A stretch of DNA of 64,000 nt from Prochlorococcus marinus XMU1419 (GCF_017695955.1 NZ_JAAORO010000002.1:124001-188000), one strand, 5' to 3'; positions 24,429-34,411 are shown, counted from the stretch's first letter. The notes: generated by a model not told the origin, from the sequence alone. Made by a program: numbers and translations.

Positions 24429-25115
24429 TTAATTTCTAAAAAGTTTTGTATAAAGGTCATTATGATTTTGTTGTGCCATAGCTAAACCTACATTGCCAAA
24501 ATAGATGTCATTAATTTCTTTGTCCATAATTTCTTTAGAAACTTTGGAAATTATTGTTAATAAATCTCTCTGAATTAATTGTGCTTTTGTTGAACCAATA
24601 GGAATAATCCTCAATGCTGCACTAAGTTGGTTTGCACTCCATGAGTAGAAAAAATTTTCAACCATTTCTAGCTTGGTAATTTCAAAACAATAACAAGCCC
24701 AACTCCACGCTAATGACCAGGAGCTTTTTTTATTATTTTCATATAGATATTCAAATCCAAATTCTTTGGTTAAATCAAAGAGAGATTTTGCCATTTGAAT
24801 TTGTTGTTCTCTCATTTCGAGAGAGTCCTTTGATGAGAGGATCCATTTATCCAAACTCATTAGCTTTTGCAAATTACCTTTTAAATTTTTGCTTTCCTTT
24901 ATCTCATTGAAAATATCAAAAAATTCTAGTAAAAGTCTTGCATCTAGTCTTATCTGACCAATTTCTAGTTCACTTATTATTAAGTCTTTTACCGAATTTG
25001 AATCTGTTAAATTTTTATTATGAAGAAAACTCTCCATACCCTCCGAATAACAAAATCCTCCAACTGGTAAGTTCGGACTTATTAATAAATATTTTAGTAA
25101 GTGACTTTTACTCAT
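24429..25115 (-). CDS. ureF: Urease accessory protein UreF
   Basis: A 228-residue all-helical protein that joins UreD/UreH and UreG on apo-urease to gate nickel delivery. Family-like features are the N-terminal SPNLPVGGFCYSEGME and the C-terminal AALRIIPIGSTKAQ. I use the ATG at 25113-25115, which overlaps the end of ureE by 8 bp; an ATG four codons earlier is also possible. It is shorter in conserved positions than enterobacterial UreF but aligns by pattern. Confidence 0.92.
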   Translation of the reverse strand: MSKSHLLKYLLISPNLPVGGFCYSEGMESFLHNKNLTDSNSVKDLIISELEIGQIRLDARLLLEFFDIFNEIKESKNLKGNLQKLMSLDKWILSSKDSLEMREQQIQMAKSLFDLTKEFGFEYLYENNKKSSWSLAWSWACYCFEITKLEMVENFFYSWSANQLSAALRIIPIGSTKAQLIQRDLLTIISKVSKEIMDKEINDIYFGNVGLAMAQQNHNDLYTKLFRN

Positions 25116-25557
25116 GACTATGTGCACCTCTTTCCGGAAAAAACTTTTTTTTCGTATTTTTTAAATCAACTTTAAAATTAAGAAGCATATTTTTAATAAC
25201 ATAATCACTTTTTGTTAAAAGAATGCCTTCTTCGATTTCTACTTCCACGTGCCTATTTCCAAGATGATAAGCAGTTTTAATAAGCTCAATTTTAGAATTT
25301 GAACTTATTTCAATTAAATCTTCTGTTTTGGCAATTATCTCTACATAAAAATTGGACTTATTAGTTGAAAGAATATCTCCATCATTTAATTTCCCTTTTC
25401 TAGGTAATTGTAAAATTATTTCTTGATCACAATCGGTTAATCTTTTACCTCTTAAAATTCTTCTTTCATCTGAACTTAAGGTAAGTTTTAAAAATAAACC
25501 TAATTTCGGTTTTTCCTTAATCCAATCAGTTACAACAATTTGTTTATTCATTCTCAT
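25108..25557 (-). CDS. ureE: Urease accessory metallochaperone UreE
   Basis: A nickel-binding chaperone of about 149 residues. The C-terminal domain contains AYHLGNRHVEVEI, the site with the conserved metal-binding His, and the short tail ends GAHSHE with only two His, not the long His-rich tail of some bacteria. I use the ATG at 25555-25557; a TTG at 25563 and an ATG at 25551 are alternatives. It heads the ureEFG operon, divergent from ureD across about 48 bp. Confidence 0.9.
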   Translation of the reverse strand: MRMNKQIVVTDWIKEKPKLGLFLKLTLSSDERRILRGKRLTDCDQEIILQLPRKGKLNDGDILSTNKSNFYVEIIAKTEDLIEISSNSKIELIKTAYHLGNRHVEVEIEEGILLTKSDYVIKNMLLNFKVDLKNTKKKFFPERGAHSHE

Positions 25558-25572
25558 AATCAAAATTTTTGG

Positions 25573-25589
25573 TTACTTTAATTTAGTAA
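25573..25589. promoter_or_regulatory. Inverted repeat in the ureE-ureD divergent region
   Basis: TTACT-TTAATTT-AGTAA is a perfect 5-bp inverted repeat located at the centre of the short interval between the two urease accessory operons. It could be a regulator site shared by both directions. It does not fit the NtcA motif well. Confidence 0.3.
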
Positions 25590-25605
25590 TTAAAGAAAAC
25601 AATTT

Positions 25606-26505
25606 ATGATTAAAACTTCATGGGAAGGTAATTGTTTCTTAAATTTTTTCAATAATAAAGCAAGTTTAGGAAATGTTGATAAAACAATCTTTAAATCTAA
25701 ATCAACTTCTCCTTATAAGTTATTAAAGTCTACTCATGATCAAGAGGGCAGATGCATTTTGCCTGTTCTACATACTGCAGGGGGATTGGTAGGAGGTGAT
25801 TTACTTGATTTTGAGGTTAATCTTGAAAAAAACTCTAAGGTTTTGTTGACGACTTCTTCAGCTCAGAAAGTATATGGATCAGTTGGAAGATCAAAAATCA
25901 ATCCAAAAGGAATTTTTTCAAAGCAAAAGAATCTCATAAATATTCTTGACAATTCTCATTTAGAGTATCTTCCCCAAGAAACAATCATCTTTGCAAATGC
26001 TTTATATGAGCAAACTTTTAAAGTATCTATTTCAGAAACTTCAAGTTTTTTATTTACTGATTTAATAAGACTTGGAAGATCATCTTCTGGAGAATCTATT
26101 GAGAGTGGAGTTTTTAGATCTAAATTAGAAATTATGAGAAATAATGATTTGCTTGATGATTGGGAATATGTTGATCAGATTGAATTATCTAATGCAAGTT
26201 TTGTGGCCAAGTCAGGTATGGATTACATGCCCGTTTTTGGATCCTTAATTTGGATTTGCGAAAAAGATTTTTCCAAGTCAAAAATAAATAATCTTGTCGG
26301 AAATATAAAAAAAATTTTCAATGAAACTAATAATTTATCAATTGGAATCCTTGAAAATGGAATTTCTGTACGTTTCCTAGGGAGTTCTTCTCAAGATGCT
26401 AGAAAATGTTTTTTTTGTATTTGGAAACAAATTAGGTCTGTTTGTGGATTTTGTGAGCCAAAATATCAAGGTGTATGGCCTTTACAAGATTCTATGAATT
26501 ATTAA
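25606..26505 (+). CDS. ureD: Urease accessory protein UreD (UreH)
   Basis: A 299-residue scaffold protein that binds apo-urease first and recruits UreF and UreG. Family segments are [25 protein letters not shown] and [11 protein letters not shown]. It begins the ureDABC transcript, divergent from ureEFG. It is separated from ureA by 50 bp. Confidence 0.94.
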   Translation: MIKTSWEGNCFLNFFNNKASLGNVDKTIFKSKSTSPYKLLKSTHDQEGRCILPVLHTAGGLVGGDLLDFEVNLEKNSKVLLTTSSAQKVYGSVGRSKINPKGIFSKQKNLINILDNSHLEYLPQETIIFANALYEQTFKVSISETSSFLFTDLIRLGRSSSGESIESGVFRSKLEIMRNNDLLDDWEYVDQIELSNASFVAKSGMDYMPVFGSLIWICEKDFSKSKINNLVGNIKKIFNETNNLSIGILENGISVRFLGSSSQDARKCFFCIWKQIRSVCGFCEPKYQGVWPLQDSMNY

Positions 26506-26555
26506 TTATGTTCAGAAAGAACCTTTTTTAAGAATTTATAGTTTAATTTTTTATT

Positions 26556-26858
26556 ATGCATCTTTCACCTCAAGAAAAGGATAAATTATTGATTTTTTCT
26601 GCTGCACTCTTAGCTGAAAGAAGGCTTAGTCGAGGTCTTAAGCTTAATTATCCTGAAACAATTGCTTTTTTAAGTTTTCAAGTTCTTGAAGGAGCACGAG
26701 ATGGTAAAAGTGTAAGTCAATTAATGTCAGAGGGAACTACCTGGCTTTCAAAATCACAAGTAATGGAGGGCATTCCTGAAATGGTTGATGAAGTTCAAAT
26801 AGAAGCAGTTTTCCCCGATGGGACTAAATTAGTTACTATTCACAATCCGATTAATTAG
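26556..26858 (+). CDS. ureA: Urease gamma subunit UreA
   Basis: A 100-residue structural subunit of the bacterial (alpha-beta-gamma)3 urease. It starts [23 protein letters not shown], with [11 protein letters not shown] and the C-terminal [12 protein letters not shown] that are diagnostic of the gamma subunit. Two bases separate it from ureB, suggesting coupled translation. Confidence 0.98.
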   Translation: MHLSPQEKDKLLIFSAALLAERRLSRGLKLNYPETIAFLSFQVLEGARDGKSVSQLMSEGTTWLSKSQVMEGIPEMVDEVQIEAVFPDGTKLVTIHNPIN

Positions 26859-26860
26859 TT

Positions 26861-27181
26861 ATGAGTAATTTAATTCCTGGTGAAATAATTCCTGAACAAG
26901 GTGAAATCGAACTTAATCTTAGTAAGCAAGTTAAAACAGTAACGGTTTCTAATTCTGGAGATAGACCAGTGCAAATTGGATCTCATTATCATTTTTATGA
27001 AGCAAACAAGGCTTTAATTTTTGATAGAAAAATAGCATATGGTATGCGTCTCGATATTCCTGCAGGAACAGCCATTAGATTTGAACCGGGTGATACAACA
27101 GATGTCAAATTAGTGCCATTTGCAGGTTTAAGAAATGCATATGGTTTTAATTCATTAGTTAATGGTTCTTTAAATAGTTAA
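26861..27181 (+). CDS. ureB: Urease beta subunit UreB
   Basis: A 106-residue structural subunit. Key segments are [34 protein letters not shown] and [17 protein letters not shown]. Normal length. It lies between ureA (2 bp) and ureC (4 bp). Together the three subunits hydrolyse urea to ammonia and carbamate in the cytoplasm. Confidence 0.98.
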   Translation: MSNLIPGEIIPEQGEIELNLSKQVKTVTVSNSGDRPVQIGSHYHFYEANKALIFDRKIAYGMRLDIPAGTAIRFEPGDTTDVKLVPFAGLRNAYGFNSLVNGSLNS

Positions 27182-27185
27182 AATT

Positions 27186-28895
27186 ATGTCTTATAAAATT
27201 GATAGAAAAACTTATGCCCAAACTTACGGACCCACTACCGGAGATAGAGTAAGGCTGGCTGATACCGAACTTTTTATAGAAGTAGAAAAGGATTTAACCA
27301 CATACGGAGATGAAGTTAAATTTGGTGGAGGTAAAGTTATTCGAGATGGGATGGGACAGTCTCAAGTAAGAAGAGCTGATGGAGCTGTAGATACCGTAAT
27401 AACTAATGCTTTGATCGTAGATTGGTGGGGAATAATTAAGGCTGATGTGGGTATAAAAGATGGAATGATTTTTGAAATTGGTAAGGCTGGCAATCCTGAT
27501 ATCCAGGATAATGTTGATATTGTTATTGGTGCATCAACAGAAGTAATAGCCGGAGAGGGGCATATTCTTACTGCAGGTTCAATAGATACCCATATTCACT
27601 TTATCTGTCCCCAACAAATTGAGACAGCACTTGCCTCTGGAATTACAACCATGTTAGGAGGAGGAACTGGACCTGCAACTGGCACAAATGCTACTACTTG
27701 TACTCCGGGTTCTTTTCATATTTCTAGAATGCTTCAATCTGCAGAAGCATTTCCCATGAATTTAGGTTTTTTTGGAAAAGGAAACTCAACAAACGAGAGC
27801 AATCTTATTGATCAGGTCGAGGCTGGTGCATGTGGATTGAAGCTTCATGAGGATTGGGGAACCACTCCTTCTACAATAAATTCTTGTCTAAATGTTGCAG
27901 ATAAGTTTGACGTACAAGTATGTATCCATACTGATACTTTGAATGAAGCAGGCTTTGTTGAAGATACCATTAACGCTATTGCAGGAAGAACTATTCATAC
28001 TTTTCATACCGAAGGAGCAGGTGGAGGTCATGCTCCAGACATTATAAAAATCTGTGGAGAAAAAAATGTTCTTCCTAGTAGTACAAATCCAACTAGACCT
28101 TATACAAGGAACACATTAGAAGAACATCTTGACATGTTAATGGTTTGTCATCATTTAGATTCTAAAATCCCAGAAGACATTGCATTTGCTGAATCAAGGA
28201 TCAGAAGAGAGACTATTGCAGCTGAGGATATCTTGCATGATTTAGGTGCCTTTTCAATTATTGCTAGTGATTCTCAAGCTATGGGAAGAGTTGGCGAAGT
28301 AATTACAAGAACTTTTCAAACCGCACATAAAATGAAAGTCCAAAGGGGGCCTCTAACTCAGGATTCTGATAGAAACGATAATTATAGAGTAAAGAGATAT
28401 ATTTCTAAAGTCACAATTAATCCTGCAATAGCTCATGGTATTGATACACATGTTGGGTCTATAGAAAAGGGTAAAATTGCGGATTTGGTACTATGGAAAC
28501 CTTCCTTTTTTGCGGTAAAGCCTGAATTAGTTGTTAAGGGAGGATCTATAGTTTGGTCCCAAATGGGTGATGCAAATGCTTCAATTCCTACTCCAGGTCC
28601 CGTACATGGTCGACCTATGTTTGCAAGTTTCGGCCAATCTCTAATTAGGAGTTCTTTTACCTTTTTAAGTAAAAATTCAATTCAACAAAATATTCCAAAT
28701 AAATTAGGCTTACAAAAGAAATGTATAGCCGTAGAAAATACAAGAAATATCAATAAATCAAACTTAAAACTAAATAGTAAACTACCAAATATTTCAGTTG
28801 ATCCTCAAACTTATGAAGTTTTTTCTGATGGAGAACTTCTTACTTGTGAACCACTTGATGAAGTCCCAATGGCTCAGAGGTATTTTTTGCTTTAG
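27186..28895 (+). CDS. ureC: Urease alpha subunit UreC
   Basis: The 569-residue catalytic subunit with the dinuclear nickel site. Visible ligands are the His pair in [13 protein letters not shown], the carbamylated Lys in [12 protein letters not shown], the His residues of [15 protein letters not shown] and the flap His in MVCHHLDS. Length is standard. Its last four bases overlap the end of the convergent gpgS gene, so urea catabolism and glucosylglycerate synthesis lie back to back. Confidence 0.98.
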   Translation: MSYKIDRKTYAQTYGPTTGDRVRLADTELFIEVEKDLTTYGDEVKFGGGKVIRDGMGQSQVRRADGAVDTVITNALIVDWWGIIKADVGIKDGMIFEIGKAGNPDIQDNVDIVIGASTEVIAGEGHILTAGSIDTHIHFICPQQIETALASGITTMLGGGTGPATGTNATTCTPGSFHISRMLQSAEAFPMNLGFFGKGNSTNESNLIDQVEAGACGLKLHEDWGTTPSTINSCLNVADKFDVQVCIHTDTLNEAGFVEDTINAIAGRTIHTFHTEGAGGGHAPDIIKICGEKNVLPSSTNPTRPYTRNTLEEHLDMLMVCHHLDSKIPEDIAFAESRIRRETIAAEDILHDLGAFSIIASDSQAMGRVGEVITRTFQTAHKMKVQRGPLTQDSDRNDNYRVKRYISKVTINPAIAHGIDTHVGSIEKGKIADLVLWKPSFFAVKPELVVKGGSIVWSQMGDANASIPTPGPVHGRPMFASFGQSLIRSSFTFLSKNSIQQNIPNKLGLQKKCIAVENTRNINKSNLKLNSKLPNISVDPQTYEVFSDGELLTCEPLDEVPMAQRYFLL

Positions 28896-30118
28896 AAGTT
28901 TTTAATTAATTCTTTTTCATTTATCTTTATGTCTTTTGACCCCGCCAAAGCTAAATCTTCTTGCAGTTTGTTCTCGCAAGATAGAACTCTTGACCAACTT
29001 GGTAATTGAAGTGTCGTAGGACAAGCCAAATAATCTTCCGTAGCAGGTCTTAATAGTTTCGCAAACTTTTGTACTGATAATTCTTCTTCGTGCCTATCGT
29101 ATGGAAGTTGATTAACTGCTGAATCTAATCCAAATTGTTTTACTCGATCTTCTCCAACTCTTTTGTAGAGAACTTCTAAAGTTGCAAGTTGAGTGCTAGT
29201 TAAGGTCTCGGCTTGATGCTCCATGAGACCTCTTAGAACACTTGAAAGTATTTCTGTACACATTTTTTGCAATCCTTCTTTAGAAGAATCTCCAATATTC
29301 TTATGTTTGTGATCAAATAAACCTAGGTCAACCTGGGCTATTTTGGAGGTCCTTACGTTTCTATAAACCTCTGATAATAAACCTATCTCTAAACCCCAAT
29401 CACAGGGTATTCTTAAATTCATAGCAAGGTCTTTAGTAAAAGCAAACTCACCTGCCAAAGGATATCTAAATGATTGAAGATATTGTAAAAACGGACCCTT
29501 ACCAACTAACTGCTCAAGACTTGCTAACAAGGGACCCACGAATAATCTTGTTGCTCTACCTTGCAATTGATTTGTTTCTAGAGATAATCTGCTGTAAAAA
29601 GCTTTTACATATGATATTCCATATGATTCATCCAGAAGTGGAAGGATCATTCTTGAAGGATATAAAGGACTAAAAGTTCTTATATCAGCATCAAAAAGAG
29701 CAACAACTTCTGATTTTCTAGTCGCAACTCCTATTCCTTGCCATACAGCCCATCCTTTACCTGGAGTTCCTAAAAGTTCTAATCCATTTTTTTCTTGGCT
29801 TTTTAATAGCTCAATTACAGAGGGAGAATTAGTCCATTGAACGTGAACTGGGAATGGCATAGAGTCAAAAAAAGATTTTGCTGACTTAACTTGCTCAACA
29901 GTTTTTGCAGAGAGAGCAATAACTAGTTCATTCAAGCCTGTAAGGTTTTTTAAAACTTCTCTTATATCTTTTAATGCTGGACGCTCAAACTCTTCATATA
30001 AACAAGGTATTAAAATGCTAGTTGATCTTCTTTTAAGACTTTTGTTTAATTCTTTAAGTAAATTTCCTGTAACTCCATATTCATGTATTGTTGTGATTAA
30101 ACCTTGTTGAAAGTCCAT
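28892..30118 (-). CDS. gpgS: Glucosyl-3-phosphoglycerate synthase GpgS
   Basis: A 408-residue GT-A fold glycosyltransferase (family GT81). It transfers glucose from a nucleotide sugar to 3-phosphoglycerate, the first step of glucosylglycerate synthesis. The nucleotide-binding DAD motif is at 143-145 ([14 protein letters not shown]), with [15 protein letters not shown] and [13 protein letters not shown] as family segments. It is divergent from the GH13, phosphatase and kinase genes, with 50 bp between them. Glucosylglycerate is a known compatible solute of marine picocyanobacteria. Confidence 0.92.
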   Translation of the reverse strand: MDFQQGLITTIHEYGVTGNLLKELNKSLKRRSTSILIPCLYEEFERPALKDIREVLKNLTGLNELVIALSAKTVEQVKSAKSFFDSMPFPVHVQWTNSPSVIELLKSQEKNGLELLGTPGKGWAVWQGIGVATRKSEVVALFDADIRTFSPLYPSRMILPLLDESYGISYVKAFYSRLSLETNQLQGRATRLFVGPLLASLEQLVGKGPFLQYLQSFRYPLAGEFAFTKDLAMNLRIPCDWGLEIGLLSEVYRNVRTSKIAQVDLGLFDHKHKNIGDSSKEGLQKMCTEILSSVLRGLMEHQAETLTSTQLATLEVLYKRVGEDRVKQFGLDSAVNQLPYDRHEEELSVQKFAKLLRPATEDYLACPTTLQLPSWSRVLSCENKLQEDLALAGSKDIKINEKELIKNF

Positions 30119-30140
30119 TTTCTAATTGATGTGCAGAATG

Positions 30141-30150
30141 GTATTAATAC
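30141..30150. promoter_or_regulatory. Palindrome in the gpgS divergent region
   Basis: GTATTAATAC is a perfect 10-bp palindrome inside the 50-bp interval that must hold the promoters of gpgS and of the GH13 operon. It may be a shared operator; it does not match the NtcA spacing. Confidence 0.25.
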
Positions 30151-30168
30151 TTCGATGATTTTTTCAAA

Positions 30169-31929
30169 GTGAAGCAAATTGATTCAGAGAAAAAATTAGA
30201 TAGATTAAAAATTGATAAATTGTTAAAAACAATTTATTCAAATCATACTACAGAAGAAATTAATTTTATTTCAAACCAATTATTGCAGATTTTAGATGAT
30301 TTCTCAGAGAAATCTGCTTATGAAGAAATAAGAGATAAAGAAAGGTGGAATGAATCTCATTCAGTTTTGATAACTTATGCAGATAGTATTTATAAAAATG
30401 GCGAGGCAACATTAATAACTCTTGGAAAGTTGTTAAGTAAACATTTTGGCAGTCTTTCTAAAGTTGTACATATTCTTCCTTTTCTGAAATCCACAAGCGA
30501 TGGAGGTTTCGCAGTCTCAAGTTATGATTCCTTAGAAGAAAAATTTGGTGGTTGGGATGATCTCAAAAGTATTTCTAAAAATCATGATTTGATGGCTGAT
30601 TTAGTACTAAACCATGTTTCATCATCTCATCCATGGGTTCAGCAATTTATTAAATCCCAAGAACCGGGTATATCAAATGTTTTTTCACCGAAACAAAATC
30701 TTGACTGGTCAAATGTAGTTAGGCCTAGAAGCTCCTCTTTGTTTTCTCAAATAAATACTGATGATGGCCCTAAACAAGTTTGGACAACTTTTGGGCCAGA
30801 TCAAATTGATTTGAATTGGCATAATCCTAAAATGACTCTTGAGTTCTTAAATTTAATTACTTCTTATTTATCTAATGGAATTAAATGGTTAAGGCTTGAT
30901 GCCGTAGGTTTTATTTGGAAAGAGTCAGGGACTACGTGCTTACATTTACCTAAAGCACATTCAATTGTGAAACTCCTAAGAGTTCTTTTAAATAATCTTC
31001 TTGATGATGGCGTTTTAATAACAGAAACCAATGTTCCTCAGAAGGAGAATCTATCTTATCTCATTTCTGATGATGAAGCCCACATGGCATATAATTTCCC
31101 ATTACCTCCTCTTCTCCTAGAGGCAATTATTACTTCAAGAGCTGATATTCTAAACTCATGGATTTTTGATTGGCCCATATTACCTGAAGATACTACTTTA
31201 TTTAATTTCACTGCATCGCACGATGGTGTTGGTTTAAGAGCTCTTGAGGGTTTAATGAATGAGCAGAGAATTAAGAATTTATTAATTAATTGTGAGAAAA
31301 GAGGAGGATTAGTAAGTCATAGACGTTTATCAAATGGTGATGATAAACCTTATGAATTGAATATTAGTTGGTGGAGTGCAATGGAAGACTCCAGTAGAGA
31401 TGCTAAAAGATTTCAATATGAGAGATTTATTTTGAGTCAACTATTAGTAATGGCTCTGAAAGGGGTTCCTGCATTTTATTTACCAGCATTACTAGCTTCA
31501 GAAAATGATATCAAAAGTTTTTCTATGACAGGTCAAAGAAGAGATCTAAACAGAGAAAAGTTTAAATCAGAAAATCTTTCAGCTGTTTTAAATAATCCTG
31601 AATCTAATGCTAATAAAAACTTAAAATATCTTCGTAATGCTATGGATGTCCGATCAGAATTAAAGCAATTTCACCCTTGTTCACAAATGAAATGTTTGTC
31701 TAATGGTAGAAGTGATATTGTTGTAATCAAAAGAGGCAAAGGGCCTGAGTCAGTTTTTGCAATCCATAATATGACTGAAAATAAAATTAATTATCAATTG
31801 AATGATAATGATTTACCAAAAATAATTGATAATGATTTCAATACCCATGATTTTTTAACATCCACTAAATACAATTGCAAAAATATTAGTCTTGATCCTT
31901 TTCAAGTAATTTGGCTTAGTGCTTTATAA
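30169..31929 (+). CDS. GH13 sucrose/glucosylglycerate phosphorylase-like enzyme
   Basis: A 586-residue alpha-amylase-superfamily enzyme resembling subfamily GH13_18 (sucrose phosphorylase and relatives). The nucleophile D244 (WLRLDAVGF), acid/base E286 (LITETNVP) and stabiliser D352 (TASHDGVG) are all present, so it should be active. Placement between gpgS and the phosphatase and kinase genes suggests glucosylglycerate phosphorylase activity, giving glucose-1-phosphate and glycerate, rather than sucrose as substrate. The start is a GTG at 30169. It is co-transcribed with the next two genes (gaps of 2 and 4 bp). Confidence 0.85.
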   Translation: MKQIDSEKKLDRLKIDKLLKTIYSNHTTEEINFISNQLLQILDDFSEKSAYEEIRDKERWNESHSVLITYADSIYKNGEATLITLGKLLSKHFGSLSKVVHILPFLKSTSDGGFAVSSYDSLEEKFGGWDDLKSISKNHDLMADLVLNHVSSSHPWVQQFIKSQEPGISNVFSPKQNLDWSNVVRPRSSSLFSQINTDDGPKQVWTTFGPDQIDLNWHNPKMTLEFLNLITSYLSNGIKWLRLDAVGFIWKESGTTCLHLPKAHSIVKLLRVLLNNLLDDGVLITETNVPQKENLSYLISDDEAHMAYNFPLPPLLLEAIITSRADILNSWIFDWPILPEDTTLFNFTASHDGVGLRALEGLMNEQRIKNLLINCEKRGGLVSHRRLSNGDDKPYELNISWWSAMEDSSRDAKRFQYERFILSQLLVMALKGVPAFYLPALLASENDIKSFSMTGQRRDLNREKFKSENLSAVLNNPESNANKNLKYLRNAMDVRSELKQFHPCSQMKCLSNGRSDIVVIKRGKGPESVFAIHNMTENKINYQLNDNDLPKIIDNDFNTHDFLTSTKYNCKNISLDPFQVIWLSAL

Positions 31930-31931
31930 AA

Positions 31932-32729
31932 ATGATAGAAAATTCTTCTATTTGGGTAGTAAGTGATGTAGATGGTACTTTAATGGATCACTCATATGAT
32001 TTATCACCTGCTAAAGAAACTATAAAAAAATTACAAAAATTATCTATTCCCGTAATTCTTTGTACAAGCAAAACTGCTTCTGAAGTAAAAGTTATTAGAA
32101 AGGAACTTAACTTGACGGATCCTTATATTGTTGAGAATGGTGCTGCAATATATGGTGAATCTCTTAAAAGAGTAAATGGAGAAATTATTCTGGGAATAAA
32201 ATACGAATCTCTTGAAGAAATCTTAAATTTTATTTCTAAAGAAATTGATTACAAACTTACTCCTCTTAATAATCTCACTGATCAAGAAGCCACTCAGCTT
32301 ACAGGTTTAGTAGGCAACTCATTGAACTTAATGCGTGATAGACACTGGAGCATGCCTTTTTTAAATCCGCCAAGTTATTTAGAAGAGAAAATTAATATCT
32401 GTTGTAAAAAATTCAATGTTGATATTTTTAAGGGCAATAGAATGAGTCACTTATTATCTACAAAATCGAATAAAGGTAAAGCAATAAATGCTCTTAAAAA
32501 ATATTCAAATGTTCATAATATTGAAATTATAGGTCTAGGCGATTCTCCAAATGATTTGCCTTTACTTTTAAACTCAGATATTAAAATAGTTATACCAGGA
32601 ATAGATGGACCTAACTTAAATTTACTAGATCAATTAAAAGATTTGGAATTTATTCTGGCTTCCGAACCAAATGGATATGGTTGGAAAAATGAAATCAATA
32701 AATTAATAAATAAGCGAGAACTAAATTAG
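31932..32729 (+). CDS. Glucosyl-3-phosphoglycerate phosphatase (MPGP-family HAD)
   Basis: A 265-residue HAD-superfamily phosphatase of the mannosyl-3-phosphoglycerate phosphatase type. Motif I is SDVDGTLMD (D12, D14), motif II ILCTSKTA, and motif IV GLGDSPNDLPLL. A cap domain lies between. In this context it should dephosphorylate glucosyl-3-phosphoglycerate to glucosylglycerate, so it can be called GpgP by function. It sits 2 bp after the GH13 gene. Confidence 0.9.
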   Translation: MIENSSIWVVSDVDGTLMDHSYDLSPAKETIKKLQKLSIPVILCTSKTASEVKVIRKELNLTDPYIVENGAAIYGESLKRVNGEIILGIKYESLEEILNFISKEIDYKLTPLNNLTDQEATQLTGLVGNSLNLMRDRHWSMPFLNPPSYLEEKINICCKKFNVDIFKGNRMSHLLSTKSNKGKAINALKKYSNVHNIEIIGLGDSPNDLPLLLNSDIKIVIPGIDGPNLNLLDQLKDLEFILASEPNGYGWKNEINKLINKRELN

Positions 32730-32733
32730 AAAT

Positions 32734-33678
32734 ATGAAAGATTTAGATATTAATTTTCCTCTTGATAAATTTGAAAAGTTAATTATTGATATTGGTTGGG
32801 ACTCCCTGGATGATTGGATAGATTTTTGCAATAATCATAAAAATAAACTTTTAATTAATAAATTCTGGAATAATAAGGTAAATGATGATTGGATTTGGGG
32901 TTTAGCTTTACCACTTTTATCTCAGGCCTATAAATTTCATAATAATTTCTTTGATCGTAAAATAATTGGGCTCTCAGCTCTCCCCGGAACTGGCAAAACA
33001 ACATTAGGTAATTGGCTTGAAGCAATATCACTAAAATTAAATTTTAAGATAGCTGTTATTTCAATTGACGATTTTTATCTTCCCTCAGATGAAATGAAAT
33101 TAGCAATTAAGAATAATCCTTGGAATGTTTCAAGAGGTTTTCCTGGAAGTCATTCAGTTAACTTAATGTATGAAAAATTATTAAGTTGGAAGAAAAATGG
33201 AGAATTAAACGTTCCTGTTTTTGATAAATCTCTAAGAAATGGCTTAGGGGATAGATCTCATTGGAGATCTGATAAACCTGATCTATTAATTCTTGAGGGA
33301 TGGTTTTTAGGAGTCGAGCCTTTATCTATAGATCTTAATGATCAACAAATAATTAATATGAATTTAAGCACTCATGAATCCTCTTATAGGCTAAAAATAC
33401 AAAGAAATTTAAAAGAATATTTAGATGTTTGGAAATTAATAGATAATATTTGGCAATTAAAGCCTTTGGAGTTTGAATATATGAATATGTGGAAGTCAAA
33501 TCAAGAACAAGAGATGTTTTTACAAAAAGGAAATGCACTCCAAGAAGAAAAATTATCTGATTTCTTAAGAATGCTCAACGTTTCTATTCCTCATAAAAGT
33601 TTTGATGTTTTAAATCCCTATGCATTGTTATTAATAGATCAAGAAAGAAACTTAATTGAAGCTGGATTAAATTTCTAG
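32734..33678 (+). CDS. D-glycerate 3-kinase (GLYK type)
   Basis: A 314-residue P-loop kinase with Walker A ALPGTGKTT (82-90), IDDFYLPS, FPGSHSVNL and LILEGWFLG, all typical of plant and cyanobacterial GLYK. It phosphorylates D-glycerate to 3-phosphoglycerate, a photorespiratory step. Here it follows the glucosylglycerate genes by 4 bp, so it could also recover glycerate released from glucosylglycerate. No further gene follows closely; about 90 bp lie before the DUF1830 gene. Confidence 0.9.
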   Translation: MKDLDINFPLDKFEKLIIDIGWDSLDDWIDFCNNHKNKLLINKFWNNKVNDDWIWGLALPLLSQAYKFHNNFFDRKIIGLSALPGTGKTTLGNWLEAISLKLNFKIAVISIDDFYLPSDEMKLAIKNNPWNVSRGFPGSHSVNLMYEKLLSWKKNGELNVPVFDKSLRNGLGDRSHWRSDKPDLLILEGWFLGVEPLSIDLNDQQIINMNLSTHESSYRLKIQRNLKEYLDVWKLIDNIWQLKPLEFEYMNMWKSNQEQEMFLQKGNALQEEKLSDFLRMLNVSIPHKSFDVLNPYALLLIDQERNLIEAGLNF

Positions 33679-33769
33679 TTATTTTTTAAAAAGTTTTTTA
33701 GTTATTTTTTATACATTATTAGTGGCAACAGATGGTGTTAAATAGTAATTATTTTTTGATTTTTAAGGA

Positions 33770-33997
33770 ATGGTTGAGTTTTCATACAAAAATGAAGGTA
33801 ATAGGATGGTAGTTTTAAGATGCATTGGGCCATCAAACTTTTTTTTGGAGAGAGTTTTGTTTCCTACTGACATACTTACATTTATGGCTCCTGTTGATTC
33901 TAGAGTTGAAATTTGGGGAAATGAATTATATGGCCCTAAGTTAGAAGAAAGAATAAGAGTATCGGCTGATAGTGAAGATTCAACCTTAGTAGCATAA
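33770..33997 (+). CDS. DUF1830 family protein
   Basis: A 75-residue soluble protein matching the cyanobacterial DUF1830 pattern (VVLRCIGPSNFFLERVLFPTDILTFMAP, then VEIWGNELYGPKLEERI). It starts at the ATG 33770 with an AAGGA ribosome-binding site just upstream. Family function is unknown. A longer frame on the opposite strand here is a shadow. Confidence 0.8.
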   Translation: MVEFSYKNEGNRMVVLRCIGPSNFFLERVLFPTDILTFMAPVDSRVEIWGNELYGPKLEERIRVSADSEDSTLVA

Positions 33998-34088
33998 ACG
34001 ACATAAAATTTAATTGTCTTCGAGTCAAAATTTTTTACAAATACCATTTTTTTATTGATATTATCAAACTAGTTTTTAGTTTCTAGTG

Positions 34089-34214
34089 ATGAATTATTTT
34101 TCCTCTTTTGCGATAGGAGGTTTTGTTCCTTCTGCAGCTATTGCTGGAGTTTTACTTTTAGTTGGTTTAGGTGCCTTCTTTTATCTTGGTATAAAAGGTC
34201 CTACAGATTATTGA
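34089..34214 (+). CDS. 41-residue single-helix membrane protein (thylakoid-type)
   Basis: An ATG frame of 41 codons. A Gly/Ala-rich N-terminus is followed by a strong membrane helix (AAIAGVLLLVGLGAFFYLG) and a short tail ending GPTDY. Size and composition resemble low-mass subunits of photosystem, cytochrome b6f or NDH-1 complexes, but I cannot match it to a named one. It lies in a 415-bp gap between DUF1830 and the exported 93-residue protein. Confidence 0.55.
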   Translation: MNYFSSFAIGGFVPSAAIAGVLLLVGLGAFFYLGIKGPTDY

Positions 34215-34276
34215 AGCGGCATTTAATTATTGGTTATTTAAATTTTTTATAGTTTTATTAAATTAAGTATTTCATT

Positions 34277-34411
34277 ATGGATTTAACAACTATTTTATTT
34301 ATTTTGAGTTTGCCATTTGTATTGCTAACAGTATACTTTGGGACAAAAAATGATTTTTACGAAAGTGAAAATTATAAAGGTGATGGTTGTGCCCACGACG
34401 TAAAAAGGTAG
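34277..34411 (+). CDS. 44-residue membrane peptide
   Basis: An ATG frame of 44 codons with an N-terminal membrane helix (LTTILFILSLPFVLLTVYF) and a charged soluble tail (KNDFYESENYKGDGCAHDVKR). It follows the 41-residue protein after 62 bp on the same strand and ends 2 bp before the stop of the convergent gene. The tail's Cys and His could bind a ligand. No family recognised. Confidence 0.45.
   Translation: MDLTTILFILSLPFVLLTVYFGTKNDFYESENYKGDGCAHDVKR

Noticed and set aside
33763-34047. A 94-codon minus-strand frame opposite the DUF1830 gene
   Set aside because: DUF1830 on the plus strand has a good ribosome-binding site and family pattern; the opposite frame has neither.
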